From Pseudomonadota bacterium (GTDB lineage Bacteria; Desulfobacterota; BSN033; WVXP01; G020346125), in contig JAUWDQ010000127.1 of assembly GCA_030608745.1 (NCBI GenBank), positions 1-7,352 on the forward strand: DNA of 7,352 nt, written 5' to 3'. The notes under the pieces were generated by a model, which searched no databases, had not been told where the DNA came from, and was given only the letters and a program-made list of their open reading frames with translations. Below are positions 1 through 6,127 of the stretch, piece after piece. Positions within the stretch are counted from its first letter, which is position 1. The number at the start of each line of letters is the position of its first letter. The translations under genes were made by a program, and so were the position numbers.

Positions 1-2
1 CC

Positions 3-779
3 ATGTCCGAAATCGTCGATTTTAACAGCCCCATCCCCAGATACATTCAGATCAGCAATTGGCTCGAGGAGATGATTCGTAAGGGCCGATATAAGGTCGG
101 CGAGCGGTTACCCTCCGAATCCTCCCTTGCGGACATCTGCGGCGTGAACCGTAATACGGTGAGACAAGCCATCTCCGAACTTGTCGCAAAGAGGCTCATC
201 TCAAAGAAAAACGGCGTCGGTTCCTTCATCAGTGCCAAGGATCAATCATCGGTCAAATATACCCTTCAGAATATCTCCAGCTTCACGGACGATATGTTGG
301 GCATGGGGATTACCCCTGAGACCAAAATCCTGAGCCAAGAGGTGGTTGAGGCGGATGGGGGGCTTGCCGAAAAGCTCATGCTGGGGAGGGATACCCGGGT
401 GATCCTAACCAAACGCCTCAGGTCCGGAAATGGCATTCCTCTGGTCATCGAACGAAGTTACCTTCCCTACGGGGAATATAAATCCCTCCTGGGGATGAGA
501 CTTACAGGGTCCCTCTACCACGTCCTTACGGAGAAATTCGGAACGGAACTCCACCGATCTATCCAGACCTTCAGGGCTGTGGCCCTTGTCCGGGAGGACG
601 CGATATTACTCGATGTACCTCCGAAATCTCCGGGCATCTTTCTCGAAAGTATCATCTACGATTCCAAGAACGTTGCCGTTGAGGTATTGCATGCCCATCA
701 CCGCGGGGAAAAGTACGTCTTCCAGATCGAATCGGGACAGTTCCGATATAATGTCAGGGATGTGAAAAAACCAGCGTAA
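3..779 (+). CDS. GntR-family transcriptional regulator, HutC/UTRA subfamily
   Basis: Predicted DNA-binding repressor or activator that controls the downstream genes in response to a small metabolite. Residues about 10-77 form the GntR winged helix-turn-helix: the family signature RLPSESSLA lies at 35-43, the recognition-helix stretch GVNRNTVRQAI at 47-57, and the wing ends in GVGSFIS. Residues about 88-240 match a UTRA ligand-binding domain, including the C-terminal pattern of a hydrophobic pair, VAVEV and then RGEKYVF. At 258 residues it is full length for the subfamily. The start is the ATG two bases into the window, so its ribosome binding site and promoter cannot be seen. UTRA domains in known members bind sugar phosphates, urocanate or similar small molecules; the ligand here is unknown. 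The next gene begins 33 bases downstream, and a candidate operator lies in that gap, which suggests local control of the operon. Confidence 0.93.
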   Translation: MSEIVDFNSPIPRYIQISNWLEEMIRKGRYKVGERLPSESSLADICGVNRNTVRQAISELVAKRLISKKNGVGSFISAKDQSSVKYTLQNISSFTDDMLGMGITPETKILSQEVVEADGGLAEKLMLGRDTRVILTKRLRSGNGIPLVIERSYLPYGEYKSLLGMRLTGSLYHVLTEKFGTELHRSIQTFRAVALVREDAILLDVPPKSPGIFLESIIYDSKNVAVEVLHAHHRGEKYVFQIESGQFRYNVRDVKKPA

Positions 780-785
780 AACTAC

Positions 786-803
786 CCTGTTGTCAAAACA
801 AGG
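786..803. promoter_or_regulatory. Candidate GntR/HutC-type operator (TTGT-N4-ACAA palindrome)
   Basis: The core TTGTCAAAACAA (790-801) is an inverted repeat, TTGT/ACAA around four central bases, and the flanks CCT/AGG extend the symmetry outward imperfectly. The inner GTCAAAAC matches six of eight positions of the HutC-subfamily operator consensus GTMTAKAC as I recall it. It lies directly between the regulator gene and the first enzyme gene and overlaps the Shine-Dalgarno of the latter, where binding would block expression. Short palindromes arise by chance, so this is a candidate only. Confidence 0.42.
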
Positions 804-806
804 AGG
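800..806 (+). promoter_or_regulatory. Ribosome binding site of the aminotransferase gene
   Basis: AAGGAGG lies six bases before the ATG at 813, which is a near-ideal Shine-Dalgarno and fixes that start. It overlaps the right arm of the candidate operator palindrome. Confidence 0.85.
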
Positions 807-812
807 CGAGAA

Positions 813-1934
813 ATGGGAGAGACAAACAAGTTCTTAGTGCCCTGGATCGATGATGTACAGGTCTATTCCACTGATGACCTGGTGTTGGTCTGGGCCGATC
901 CGGAGATAGGGAGGATGATGCTCAATGAAAACCCCCTTGGGCCTTCCGAGAGGGTTACGAAGGCGGTGTATGAGGCAGCTCGATTGGGCAACCGTTACCC
1001 GGATAACGGCCCCCGTTTGCGTGGGAAGATCGGGAAATTTTATGGGTTGGGGCCGGAGAATGTCTATCTGGGCAATGGATCCTCGGAGATGATCGATAAC
1101 GTGATGCGCCTTTTCGTTGCTCCGGGTGATGAGGTGATCATCCCCAATCCGGCCTTTTCCCTCTTTAAGGTTCGGGTTACAACGGCCGGGGGGAAATCGG
1201 TTTTGGTGGACATGAAAATGACTGCGGAAGGGGGGTTACAATATGACACCGAGGCCATGCTGAAAGCAATTACATCGAGGACAAAGGTATTCATCATCTG
1301 TACCCCCAACAACCCCTCTGGGGATTTCATACCCGAAGAGGATCTGATCCGCCTCCTGGATACGGGCATTCCCGTCTTCATAGATGAGGCATATCTGGAA
1401 TATCATCCGGAGCAGCCCTCAAATGCACCTCTGATTAACCAGTACCCCGACAATGCCATGGTCTCCCATACCATGTCAAAGGCCTTTGGTATGGCGGGGA
1501 TTCGGTTTGGGTACCTGTTGGCTTCTGCGGAAATGATCGGTTACCTCCGCAAAATCCAGCTACCGTGGAGCTTGGGGCTCCTCTCGTTGGCGGCTGGGGA
1601 GGCAGCTTGGGATGAAAAGGAAGAAGATCTCAAGGAAAAGGTGGAGTTCAACCGCCGGGAGATCGGCTACATCTGGGAGGAACTTTCGGGAATTGAAGGG
1701 CTTCACCCCTTCTACTCTTATGGCAACTATATTCTGGTTGATCCCGGAAATACCGGTGTCAAGGGAAAAGACGTGGTGGATTTTGTCTTTCGAGAGACAA
1801 AGATCATGATTAAGGCTTACTCATTGCCGGGCGGAAGACAGGGGTTTCGCCTCAGTTTGGGAAACCAGGAACAAAACCGGTCCTGCGTGGGTGCCATCAA
1901 GAAATTCTTCAAAACCAGGGCTAAAACCTTTTGA
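813..1934 (+). CDS. Pyridoxal-phosphate aminotransferase, HisC-like (class I/II, fold type I)
   Basis: Transfers an amino group between an amino acid and a keto acid using PLP; it acts in the cytoplasm. The 373-residue protein shows the fold-type I hallmarks in order: LNENPLGPS at 37-45, RYPD at 61-64, the cofactor phosphate-binding segment GNGSSE at 87-92, NNPSG at 166-170, DEAY at 191-194, the Schiff-base lysine K223 in SHTMSKAFGMAGIRFGY, and the substrate-carboxylate arginine R346 in GFRLSLGN. The layout is that of histidinol-phosphate aminotransferase (HisC) and CobD-like enzymes rather than aspartate aminotransferase. No other his or cobalamin-synthesis gene is present, so the substrate is probably not histidinol phosphate. 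The neighbouring alanine dehydrogenase makes alanine/pyruvate a reasonable partner pair, but that is inference. A strong Shine-Dalgarno supports the ATG at 813. A roughly 30-base gap to the next gene suggests co-transcription. Confidence 0.92.
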   Translation: MGETNKFLVPWIDDVQVYSTDDLVLVWADPEIGRMMLNENPLGPSERVTKAVYEAARLGNRYPDNGPRLRGKIGKFYGLGPENVYLGNGSSEMIDNVMRLFVAPGDEVIIPNPAFSLFKVRVTTAGGKSVLVDMKMTAEGGLQYDTEAMLKAITSRTKVFIICTPNNPSGDFIPEEDLIRLLDTGIPVFIDEAYLEYHPEQPSNAPLINQYPDNAMVSHTMSKAFGMAGIRFGYLLASAEMIGYLRKIQLPWSLGLLSLAAGEAAWDEKEEDLKEKVEFNRREIGYIWEELSGIEGLHPFYSYGNYILVDPGNTGVKGKDVVDFVFRETKIMIKAYSLPGGRQGFRLSLGNQEQNRSCVGAIKKFFKTRAKTF

Positions 1935-1949
1935 AAACTCAATATCCAA

Positions 1950-1955
1950 GGGGAG
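1950..1955 (+). promoter_or_regulatory. Ribosome binding site of the transaldolase-like gene
   Basis: GGGGAG lies nine bases before the ATG at 1965, within a purine-rich stretch, and supports that start over the in-register alternatives. Confidence 0.65.
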
Positions 1956-1964
1956 AAATGCACT

Positions 1965-3173
1965 ATGGCCGAGAAACACATACTGGAAAAGCTGGCCGAG
2001 GTAAACCCGAATGCGGAGATTTGGTGGGACTCATCACCGCTCATCTACAGAAATTGGGCGCAAGAGATGGTGGAAAAAGCCCCTGATGGGAAGAGGGAGA
2101 TATGGAGCGAACAGTTGAAGCGGTTATTCGATCCTGAGAATTCCGGGGCGACATTCTTTCGGGGTGTGACTACAAATCCCCCCCTGAGCTCCAATGCAAT
2201 CAAGGACGATCCCCAATTTTGGGCGAATTTCGTCAGGGAGCTGATAAGGACAAACCCAGAAAAAGGGGTGGAGGAGATCTTCTGGCTTACCTACAAGGAG
2301 GTCGTCAAGAGGGGGGCGGAATTTTTTCTGCCCATCTGGGAGAAATCGGACCACAAACATGGGTATCTCTCCGGTCAGGTAGACCCACGTTATCTCTTTG
2401 ACACCGAAAGAATGTTCACCCAGGCCATGGATTTATCCCAGATCAGCCCCAACGTTATGATTAAATGCCCAGGTTCTCGGGAAGGATATGAGCTTATCCG
2501 AAGGTTAACGGCCCTCGGGATAGCTACGAATAATACCTTGGCCTTTACCGTTCCCCAATTCATAGCGTGCATGGAAGCGGTTCAGGAGGGATTGAAGATT
2601 GCGAGAAAGAATCATGTCGACCTCTTTCGATGGCGCTCGGTGATAACCCATATGGCTGCACGGTATGGAACCCTGGGCGACCTCAAGAGCCAAGCGGAAT
2701 CCCGAGGCATCGAGCTGAGCGAGGCCGAGGTGCGCTGGGCGGAGTTGTCTATATTCAAAAGGGGATATGGGATATTGCAGGAAAAGGGGTATCCCAACAA
2801 GATGCTCATGTGCAGCATGAGGATCAGCCCTCCCACCGATGATGGAACCGTTGCCAGTTGGCACATCGAGAAAGTAGCCGGGGGCGATATCGTCTACACC
2901 TGTCCCCCCAAATACATCGCCCAATTGATGGAGGTCGAGGATCGGCTGAGGCCCTTCGATCAGGAGGCCATCCATGAACCTCCGCCCCAGAAAACCCTGG
3001 ATAAGCTGCTCAGGCTCCCCTATTTCGCAAAAGCCTACGAGCCGGAGGGAATGGTACCCGACGAATTCAATCGACAGGCTGCATTGATCGCAACGGCAGC
3101 CGAATTCTCAGGGGCAACCCGTGTAATGGTCGATTTCGTCGCACAACAGTTCCAGGCGGAAGGGAAGATGTAA
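1965..3173 (+). CDS. Transaldolase-family protein (Schiff-base aldolase/transaldolase)
   Basis: Member of the class I aldolase/transaldolase superfamily, which forms a Schiff base with a keto or aldehyde sugar. Visible family motifs in order: EIWWDSS (18-24, with D22 matching TalB Asp17), GVTTNPPL (67-74), SGQVDPR (136-142), MIKCPG (165-170, with K167 matching the Schiff-base Lys132 of TalB), GIATNNTLAFTVPQF (185-199), and a late MCSMRIS (282-288) matching the ASFR segment. At 402 residues it is much longer than fructose-6-phosphate aldolase (about 220) and longer than TalB (about 317), with extra sequence before SGQVD and in the C-terminal part. Residue Q138 stands where TalB has the catalytic Glu96, and fructose-6-phosphate aldolase also has Gln there. 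The protein may therefore be an aldolase or act on an unusual donor. The fold assignment is firm; the substrate is unknown. Confidence 0.88.
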   Translation: MAEKHILEKLAEVNPNAEIWWDSSPLIYRNWAQEMVEKAPDGKREIWSEQLKRLFDPENSGATFFRGVTTNPPLSSNAIKDDPQFWANFVRELIRTNPEKGVEEIFWLTYKEVVKRGAEFFLPIWEKSDHKHGYLSGQVDPRYLFDTERMFTQAMDLSQISPNVMIKCPGSREGYELIRRLTALGIATNNTLAFTVPQFIACMEAVQEGLKIARKNHVDLFRWRSVITHMAARYGTLGDLKSQAESRGIELSEAEVRWAELSIFKRGYGILQEKGYPNKMLMCSMRISPPTDDGTVASWHIEKVAGGDIVYTCPPKYIAQLMEVEDRLRPFDQEAIHEPPPQKTLDKLLRLPYFAKAYEPEGMVPDEFNRQAALIATAAEFSGATRVMVDFVAQQFQAEGKM

Positions 3174-3203
3174 CTATCCCTTTTTTACTAATTTTGATTC
3201 AGC

Positions 3204-3210
3204 GGGAGGT
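3204..3210 (+). promoter_or_regulatory. Ribosome binding site that sets the corrinoid-protein start
   Basis: GGGAGGT lies seven bases before the ATG at 3218. It falls downstream of the in-frame TTG at 3194, so the longer reading (eight extra residues) is unlikely and the ATG at 3218 is preferred. Confidence 0.82.
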
Positions 3211-3217
3211 AACGTGC

Positions 3218-3877
3218 ATGACCGAAGATGACATCCTGAAGGGAATCGAAGAGGCTATTGTCCGTGGGGATAAGGAGCGAAGTGCTCGATTGGTCGAAGA
3301 GTCGCTCGGTGGAGTAGATCCACTCAGCATCATCCAAGGGGGAATGATGCCAGCCATGGAGAAGGTGGGGGATCGATTCAGCTGTGGGGAGATATATCTT
3401 CCCGAGATGTTGATGGCGACCGAGGCCTGGAACGAAGCCATGAAATTGTTAAAACCCAAGATGCTGGAAGCCGGAGAAAGTATCGGGAAGATAGGGACGG
3501 TGGTCATCGGAGCCGTTCAAACTGATGTCCACGAAATTGGAAAGAATATCGTAGCAACCCTCCTGAGCACCGCAGGATTTGAGGTTCATGATCTGGGGAT
3601 AGATATCTCCGCCTCCAAATTCATCGGAAAGGCCGAGGAGGTGGATGCCGACATCATCGCCGCGTCGGCCATTATGACCACGACTATGACCTATCAGCGG
3701 GATATCCTTGAACATTTGGTGGCCGGTGGATTGAGGGATAAGTATATCGTCCTGGTTGGCGGAGGAGTAGTCAATCAAAAATGGGCTGATGAAATCGGCG
3801 CCGATGGATATGGGGAAACAGCGGTGGAAGGCGTTCGAGTCGCAAAGGAATTGCTTTCGAGAAGAAGAGGAGGATGA
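3218..3877 (+). CDS. Methyltransferase cognate corrinoid protein (MtmC/MtbC/MttC type)
   Basis: Small cytoplasmic protein that carries the methyl group on the cobalt of a corrinoid cofactor between a substrate-specific methyltransferase and a second methyltransferase. The 219-residue product has the two expected parts. Residues about 1-88 form a helical methionine-synthase-type cap, with PLSIIQGGMMPAMEKVGDRF and the family stretch IYLPEMLMA. Residues about 92-215 form a Rossmann-like B12-binding domain. The cobalt-ligand motif DxHxxG is intact (D103, H105, G108 in TDVHEIGKNIV), followed by the S150 AI loop, a GGG turn at 181-183, and GADGYGETAVEGV near the end. Length is normal for the family. 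Its stop codon is one base from the start of the MtmB-like gene, so the two are probably translationally coupled and work as a pair. No partner for methyl transfer to a final acceptor is in view. Confidence 0.95.
   Translation: MTEDDILKGIEEAIVRGDKERSARLVEESLGGVDPLSIIQGGMMPAMEKVGDRFSCGEIYLPEMLMATEAWNEAMKLLKPKMLEAGESIGKIGTVVIGAVQTDVHEIGKNIVATLLSTAGFEVHDLGIDISASKFIGKAEEVDADIIAASAIMTTTMTYQRDILEHLVAGGLRDKYIVLVGGGVVNQKWADEIGADGYGETAVEGVRVAKELLSRRRGG
3868..3873 (+). promoter_or_regulatory. Ribosome binding site of the MtmB-like methyltransferase gene
   Basis: AGGAGG lies five bases before the ATG at 3879, inside the last codons of the corrinoid-protein gene. This decides the start against an in-frame ATG at 3789, which would add 30 charged residues unlike anything in the family and would overlap the upstream gene. 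Confidence 0.85.
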
Positions 3878-3878
3878 C

Positions 3879-5246
3879 ATGGTCAGCTTTCCCGAGATCT
3901 TGGAACGCGCAACGAGGGGGCCCATCATGTCGCCCAAGGATTTCGACATGAAGGTATTTATCCCTAAAGTCAGGGAAGTCGTGGAGAACTATAAAATCCG
4001 ATATGATCCAGGTACACCATGTCCCGCGGATGATGATTTGGCAGATCGGATCTATCAGGCGGCCCTTGATTTATATGCCGATGTGGGAACATACGTCATC
4101 GATACGGAAAGGGTGATTCAGTTCAGCCGGGAAGAGATCGAGGACGCGGTTTACGAGGCCCCGAGGGAGGCCTATTTTGGCGAGGGACCGGAACGCTGTG
4201 TATTTAAGGGTAGAAAGCCCGATGATTCGGAGATCCCTCATTGCCATGTGGGCTCTGGGACGGATACCACCGAAGATGTGGCCCTGAAAATGGTGGAGGC
4301 TTATGGGAGAATCTCCAAGGCCAAGACGGTAAGCATTCCATCGGTGACGAGCCTTGGATCCTTGAAGTCCTCGGCGGGCTCGCCAGTGGAGGCCTTGGCT
4401 GGCATCTCCATGATGAGAACCGGGAGGGAGGGGCTCAGGCGAGCAGGACGTCCCGGAATGGGAATCATCAATCATATGTCCTCTTGTGCTCAGGGAGTAT
4501 CCACCATTGCCGCCAGTAATCCCCAGTTCGGGGCTCGGCCATCGGACGGGTGGCTCATCGCCCCCCATGCAGAACTGAAGATCGACCACAGCTCCCTCAA
4601 CCAAGTTGCCTATCTCACCAGTTGGGGTGCCAATCTCGGCCAAGAGGCCGGACCCATCATGGGGGGGTATGCCGGAGGGCCGGAGGGAACTGCCGTTGTG
4701 ACCACGGCATACTGTTTCCATGGGATATTGGTGGCCAGGGCAATCTACCACCTAACCTACCCCGTCCATATGAACTATGTCTGCTCTACCACGCCCGATA
4801 TGCTCTATGTCGTCTCCACCAGTAGTCAGGCGGTAAGCCGAAATGTCGGCGTTCCCTACTATGCCCTTGGATATGCGGCGGCCGGCTCCGCGACGAAACA
4901 GTATTTTTATGAGGCGGCGGCTTATCTGCTGGCTATCCAATCCTCCGGAATAGGCATAGAAGACGTCCATCCGAACAAGGCCGTCGTCACCAATGGCGCA
5001 CTGCCCATCGACAGCGAATTTACCTGCTCTTTTGGCCATGGGATGGTGGGGATCACTCGAAAAGAGGCCAATCAGATCATCAAACGGCTCATGGAAACCT
5101 ATTTGAGTGGAATCAAGAATCCACCCCGGGGAAGGATTCTGAACGAATGTTATGACATCCTGACCATGAGACCCGACGACGAATTGAGAAGGACATACGA
5201 TGAAGCCATAAGGGAATTGCGGGGGCTGGGTATCCGATTCAAATGA
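3879..5246 (+). CDS. MtmB-family corrinoid methyltransferase lacking pyrrolysine
   Basis: Predicted substrate:corrinoid methyltransferase that demethylates an unknown methylated compound and methylates the adjacent corrinoid protein. The 455-residue product matches the remembered Methanosarcina MtmB (458 residues) nearly end to end: VGTYVIDTERVIQFSREEI (69-87), AGRPGMG (189-195), SCAQG (202-206), AELKID (231-236), GPIMGGYAGG (258-267), YPVHM (294-298), and NECYD followed by LGIRF at the C-terminus. MtmB has pyrrolysine (amber codon, residue 202) two residues after GRPGMG. Here that position is I197, encoded by ATC at 4467-4469, and no in-frame stop interrupts the gene before TGA. E256 aligns with MtmB Glu259, but L226 and P326 stand near the positions of MtmB Glu229 and Gln333, which line the pyrrolysine site. 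Methylamine is therefore an unsafe substrate call. The MttB family is a less likely alternative, since the motifs fit MtmB better. Confidence 0.88.
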   Translation: MVSFPEILERATRGPIMSPKDFDMKVFIPKVREVVENYKIRYDPGTPCPADDDLADRIYQAALDLYADVGTYVIDTERVIQFSREEIEDAVYEAPREAYFGEGPERCVFKGRKPDDSEIPHCHVGSGTDTTEDVALKMVEAYGRISKAKTVSIPSVTSLGSLKSSAGSPVEALAGISMMRTGREGLRRAGRPGMGIINHMSSCAQGVSTIAASNPQFGARPSDGWLIAPHAELKIDHSSLNQVAYLTSWGANLGQEAGPIMGGYAGGPEGTAVVTTAYCFHGILVARAIYHLTYPVHMNYVCSTTPDMLYVVSTSSQAVSRNVGVPYYALGYAAAGSATKQYFYEAAAYLLAIQSSGIGIEDVHPNKAVVTNGALPIDSEFTCSFGHGMVGITRKEANQIIKRLMETYLSGIKNPPRGRILNECYDILTMRPDDELRRTYDEAIRELRGLGIRFK

Positions 5247-5268
5247 TGGCGTCCGCTCAACTCCATCG

Positions 5269-6048
5269 ATGCACTGCGAGGGCTCTATCTTGACCAAATA
5301 CCTCTCCATCAAGGGACGAAAGATCGGTTGCAGGCTCATCATCTTCGACAAGGACGGGACCCTTACGAACTTCTCAAAGATCTGGATTCCCCTAACGAAG
5401 AAGAGGATTGCGTGCATTATCGAAGAGGTTAATAGCCCTGAGGTGTTGGGGGAAAGCCTCATGAAGTCGTGGGGTGTGGATCTGGTAACGGATTGGATTG
5501 ACCCCAGGGGTCCCTGTGTTTCGGCTCCCCACTCGGAGGAGATACTCATTGCTGCCACGGTCCTCTATCAAAACGGATACCCGTGGAATGAGGCGAAACA
5601 AGCGGTAGAGAGGGCCTTGGAAAGGGCTGATTCCCTGAGGGATTACCGGCGAGAATTGAAACCCGTTATGGGGATGAAGGAGACATTGAAAGGGCTGAAA
5701 GACGATGGATTTCTTCTCGCCTTGGCAACCTGTGATGTCCGGAACCAGACGGAGGAGATCCTGAGGATTCTGGGAATCGATCACTTCTTCGACCTGATCT
5801 TGAGCGCTGAAGAGGTCTCTCACCCAAAGCCACATCCACAAATGGTGCTCACCATCTGTAAGCAACTTAACATTCCTCCCGGCGAAACCATCTTAGTGGG
5901 GGATACAGAGGGGGACATGGCCATGGGTAAAAAGGCAGGAATAGCCCTCACCGTGGGCGTCCTCGAGGGTGGTATTACACCAAGGGCTGTGATGGAGAAG
6001 GTTGCCGATGTCGTCATCGACTCCCTACCGGAGATCCATACCCTGTAA
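5269..6048 (+). CDS. HAD-superfamily phosphatase (phosphoglycolate phosphatase-like)
   Basis: Predicted Mg-dependent phosphomonoesterase acting on a small phosphorylated metabolite. All four HAD motifs are present: motif I IFDKDGTL with nucleophile D27 and acid D29, motif II T154 in LATCD, motif III K187 in SHPKPHP, and motif IV GDTEGDM with D212 and D216. A helical cap lies between motif I and motif II (about residues 35-135), as in the Gph/beta-phosphoglucomutase-like group. The residue after DKD fits a phosphatase. The ATG at 5269 has no clear Shine-Dalgarno. An in-frame TTG at 5290 has GAGGG seven bases upstream and would give 252 residues, still with the whole motif I, so the true start is uncertain. 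Following the methyltransferase gene by about 22-43 bases, it is probably in the same operon. Its role may be to dephosphorylate a pathway intermediate, or metabolite repair; the sequence does not decide. Confidence 0.87.
   Translation: MHCEGSILTKYLSIKGRKIGCRLIIFDKDGTLTNFSKIWIPLTKKRIACIIEEVNSPEVLGESLMKSWGVDLVTDWIDPRGPCVSAPHSEEILIAATVLYQNGYPWNEAKQAVERALERADSLRDYRRELKPVMGMKETLKGLKDDGFLLALATCDVRNQTEEILRILGIDHFFDLILSAEEVSHPKPHPQMVLTICKQLNIPPGETILVGDTEGDMAMGKKAGIALTVGVLEGGITPRAVMEKVADVVIDSLPEIHTL
5278..5282 (+). promoter_or_regulatory. Possible ribosome binding site for an alternative TTG start of the HAD gene
   Basis: GAGGG lies seven bases before an in-frame TTG at 5290. The annotated ATG at 5269 has only a pyrimidine-rich stretch upstream. 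This makes the TTG a credible true start. Confidence 0.4.
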
Positions 6049-6127
6049 GGGTTTAACGTTTCAATGGGACACGTCTCTCTGGCGATTTCATTCTTAACGA
6101 TTTCTCAATGAATATGAGGTGTAAACC
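6049..6127 (+). promoter_or_regulatory. Leader of the alanine dehydrogenase gene with imperfect direct repeats
   Basis: This 79-base gap is the longest between genes in the window. It holds an imperfect direct repeat, TTAACGTTTCAATG (6053-6066) and TTAACGATTTCTCAATG (6094-6110), and ends in the Shine-Dalgarno GAGGTG (6116-6121), six bases before the ATG at 6128. GGTGTAAACC (6118-6127) is a short inverted repeat of the GT-N4-AC operator type that overlaps the Shine-Dalgarno. I see no convincing -35/-10 pair and no terminator hairpin, so whether ald has its own promoter is open. Confidence 0.35.

Noticed and set aside
2505..2975. A 156-codon - strand open frame inside the transaldolase-like gene
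   Set aside because: It is fully covered by a gene with clear family motifs, and its own translation shows no motif.
3174..3190. Terminator between the transaldolase-like and corrinoid-protein genes, suggested by the T-run after the stop
   Set aside because: There is a short T-run but no GC-rich hairpin in front of it, and the gap is too short to imply an operon break.
3789..3878. A 30-residue N-terminal extension of the MtmB-like protein
   Set aside because: It would overlap the end of the corrinoid-protein gene out of frame, has no Shine-Dalgarno, and reads as a charged shadow. AGGAGG before 3879 marks the real start.
4071..5558. Long open frames on the - strand opposite the methyltransferase and phosphatase genes (226 and 268 codons)
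   Set aside because: They lie opposite well-supported + strand genes, have no recognisable domain and no clear ribosome binding site, and show the proline/histidine/arginine-rich composition typical of antisense reading.
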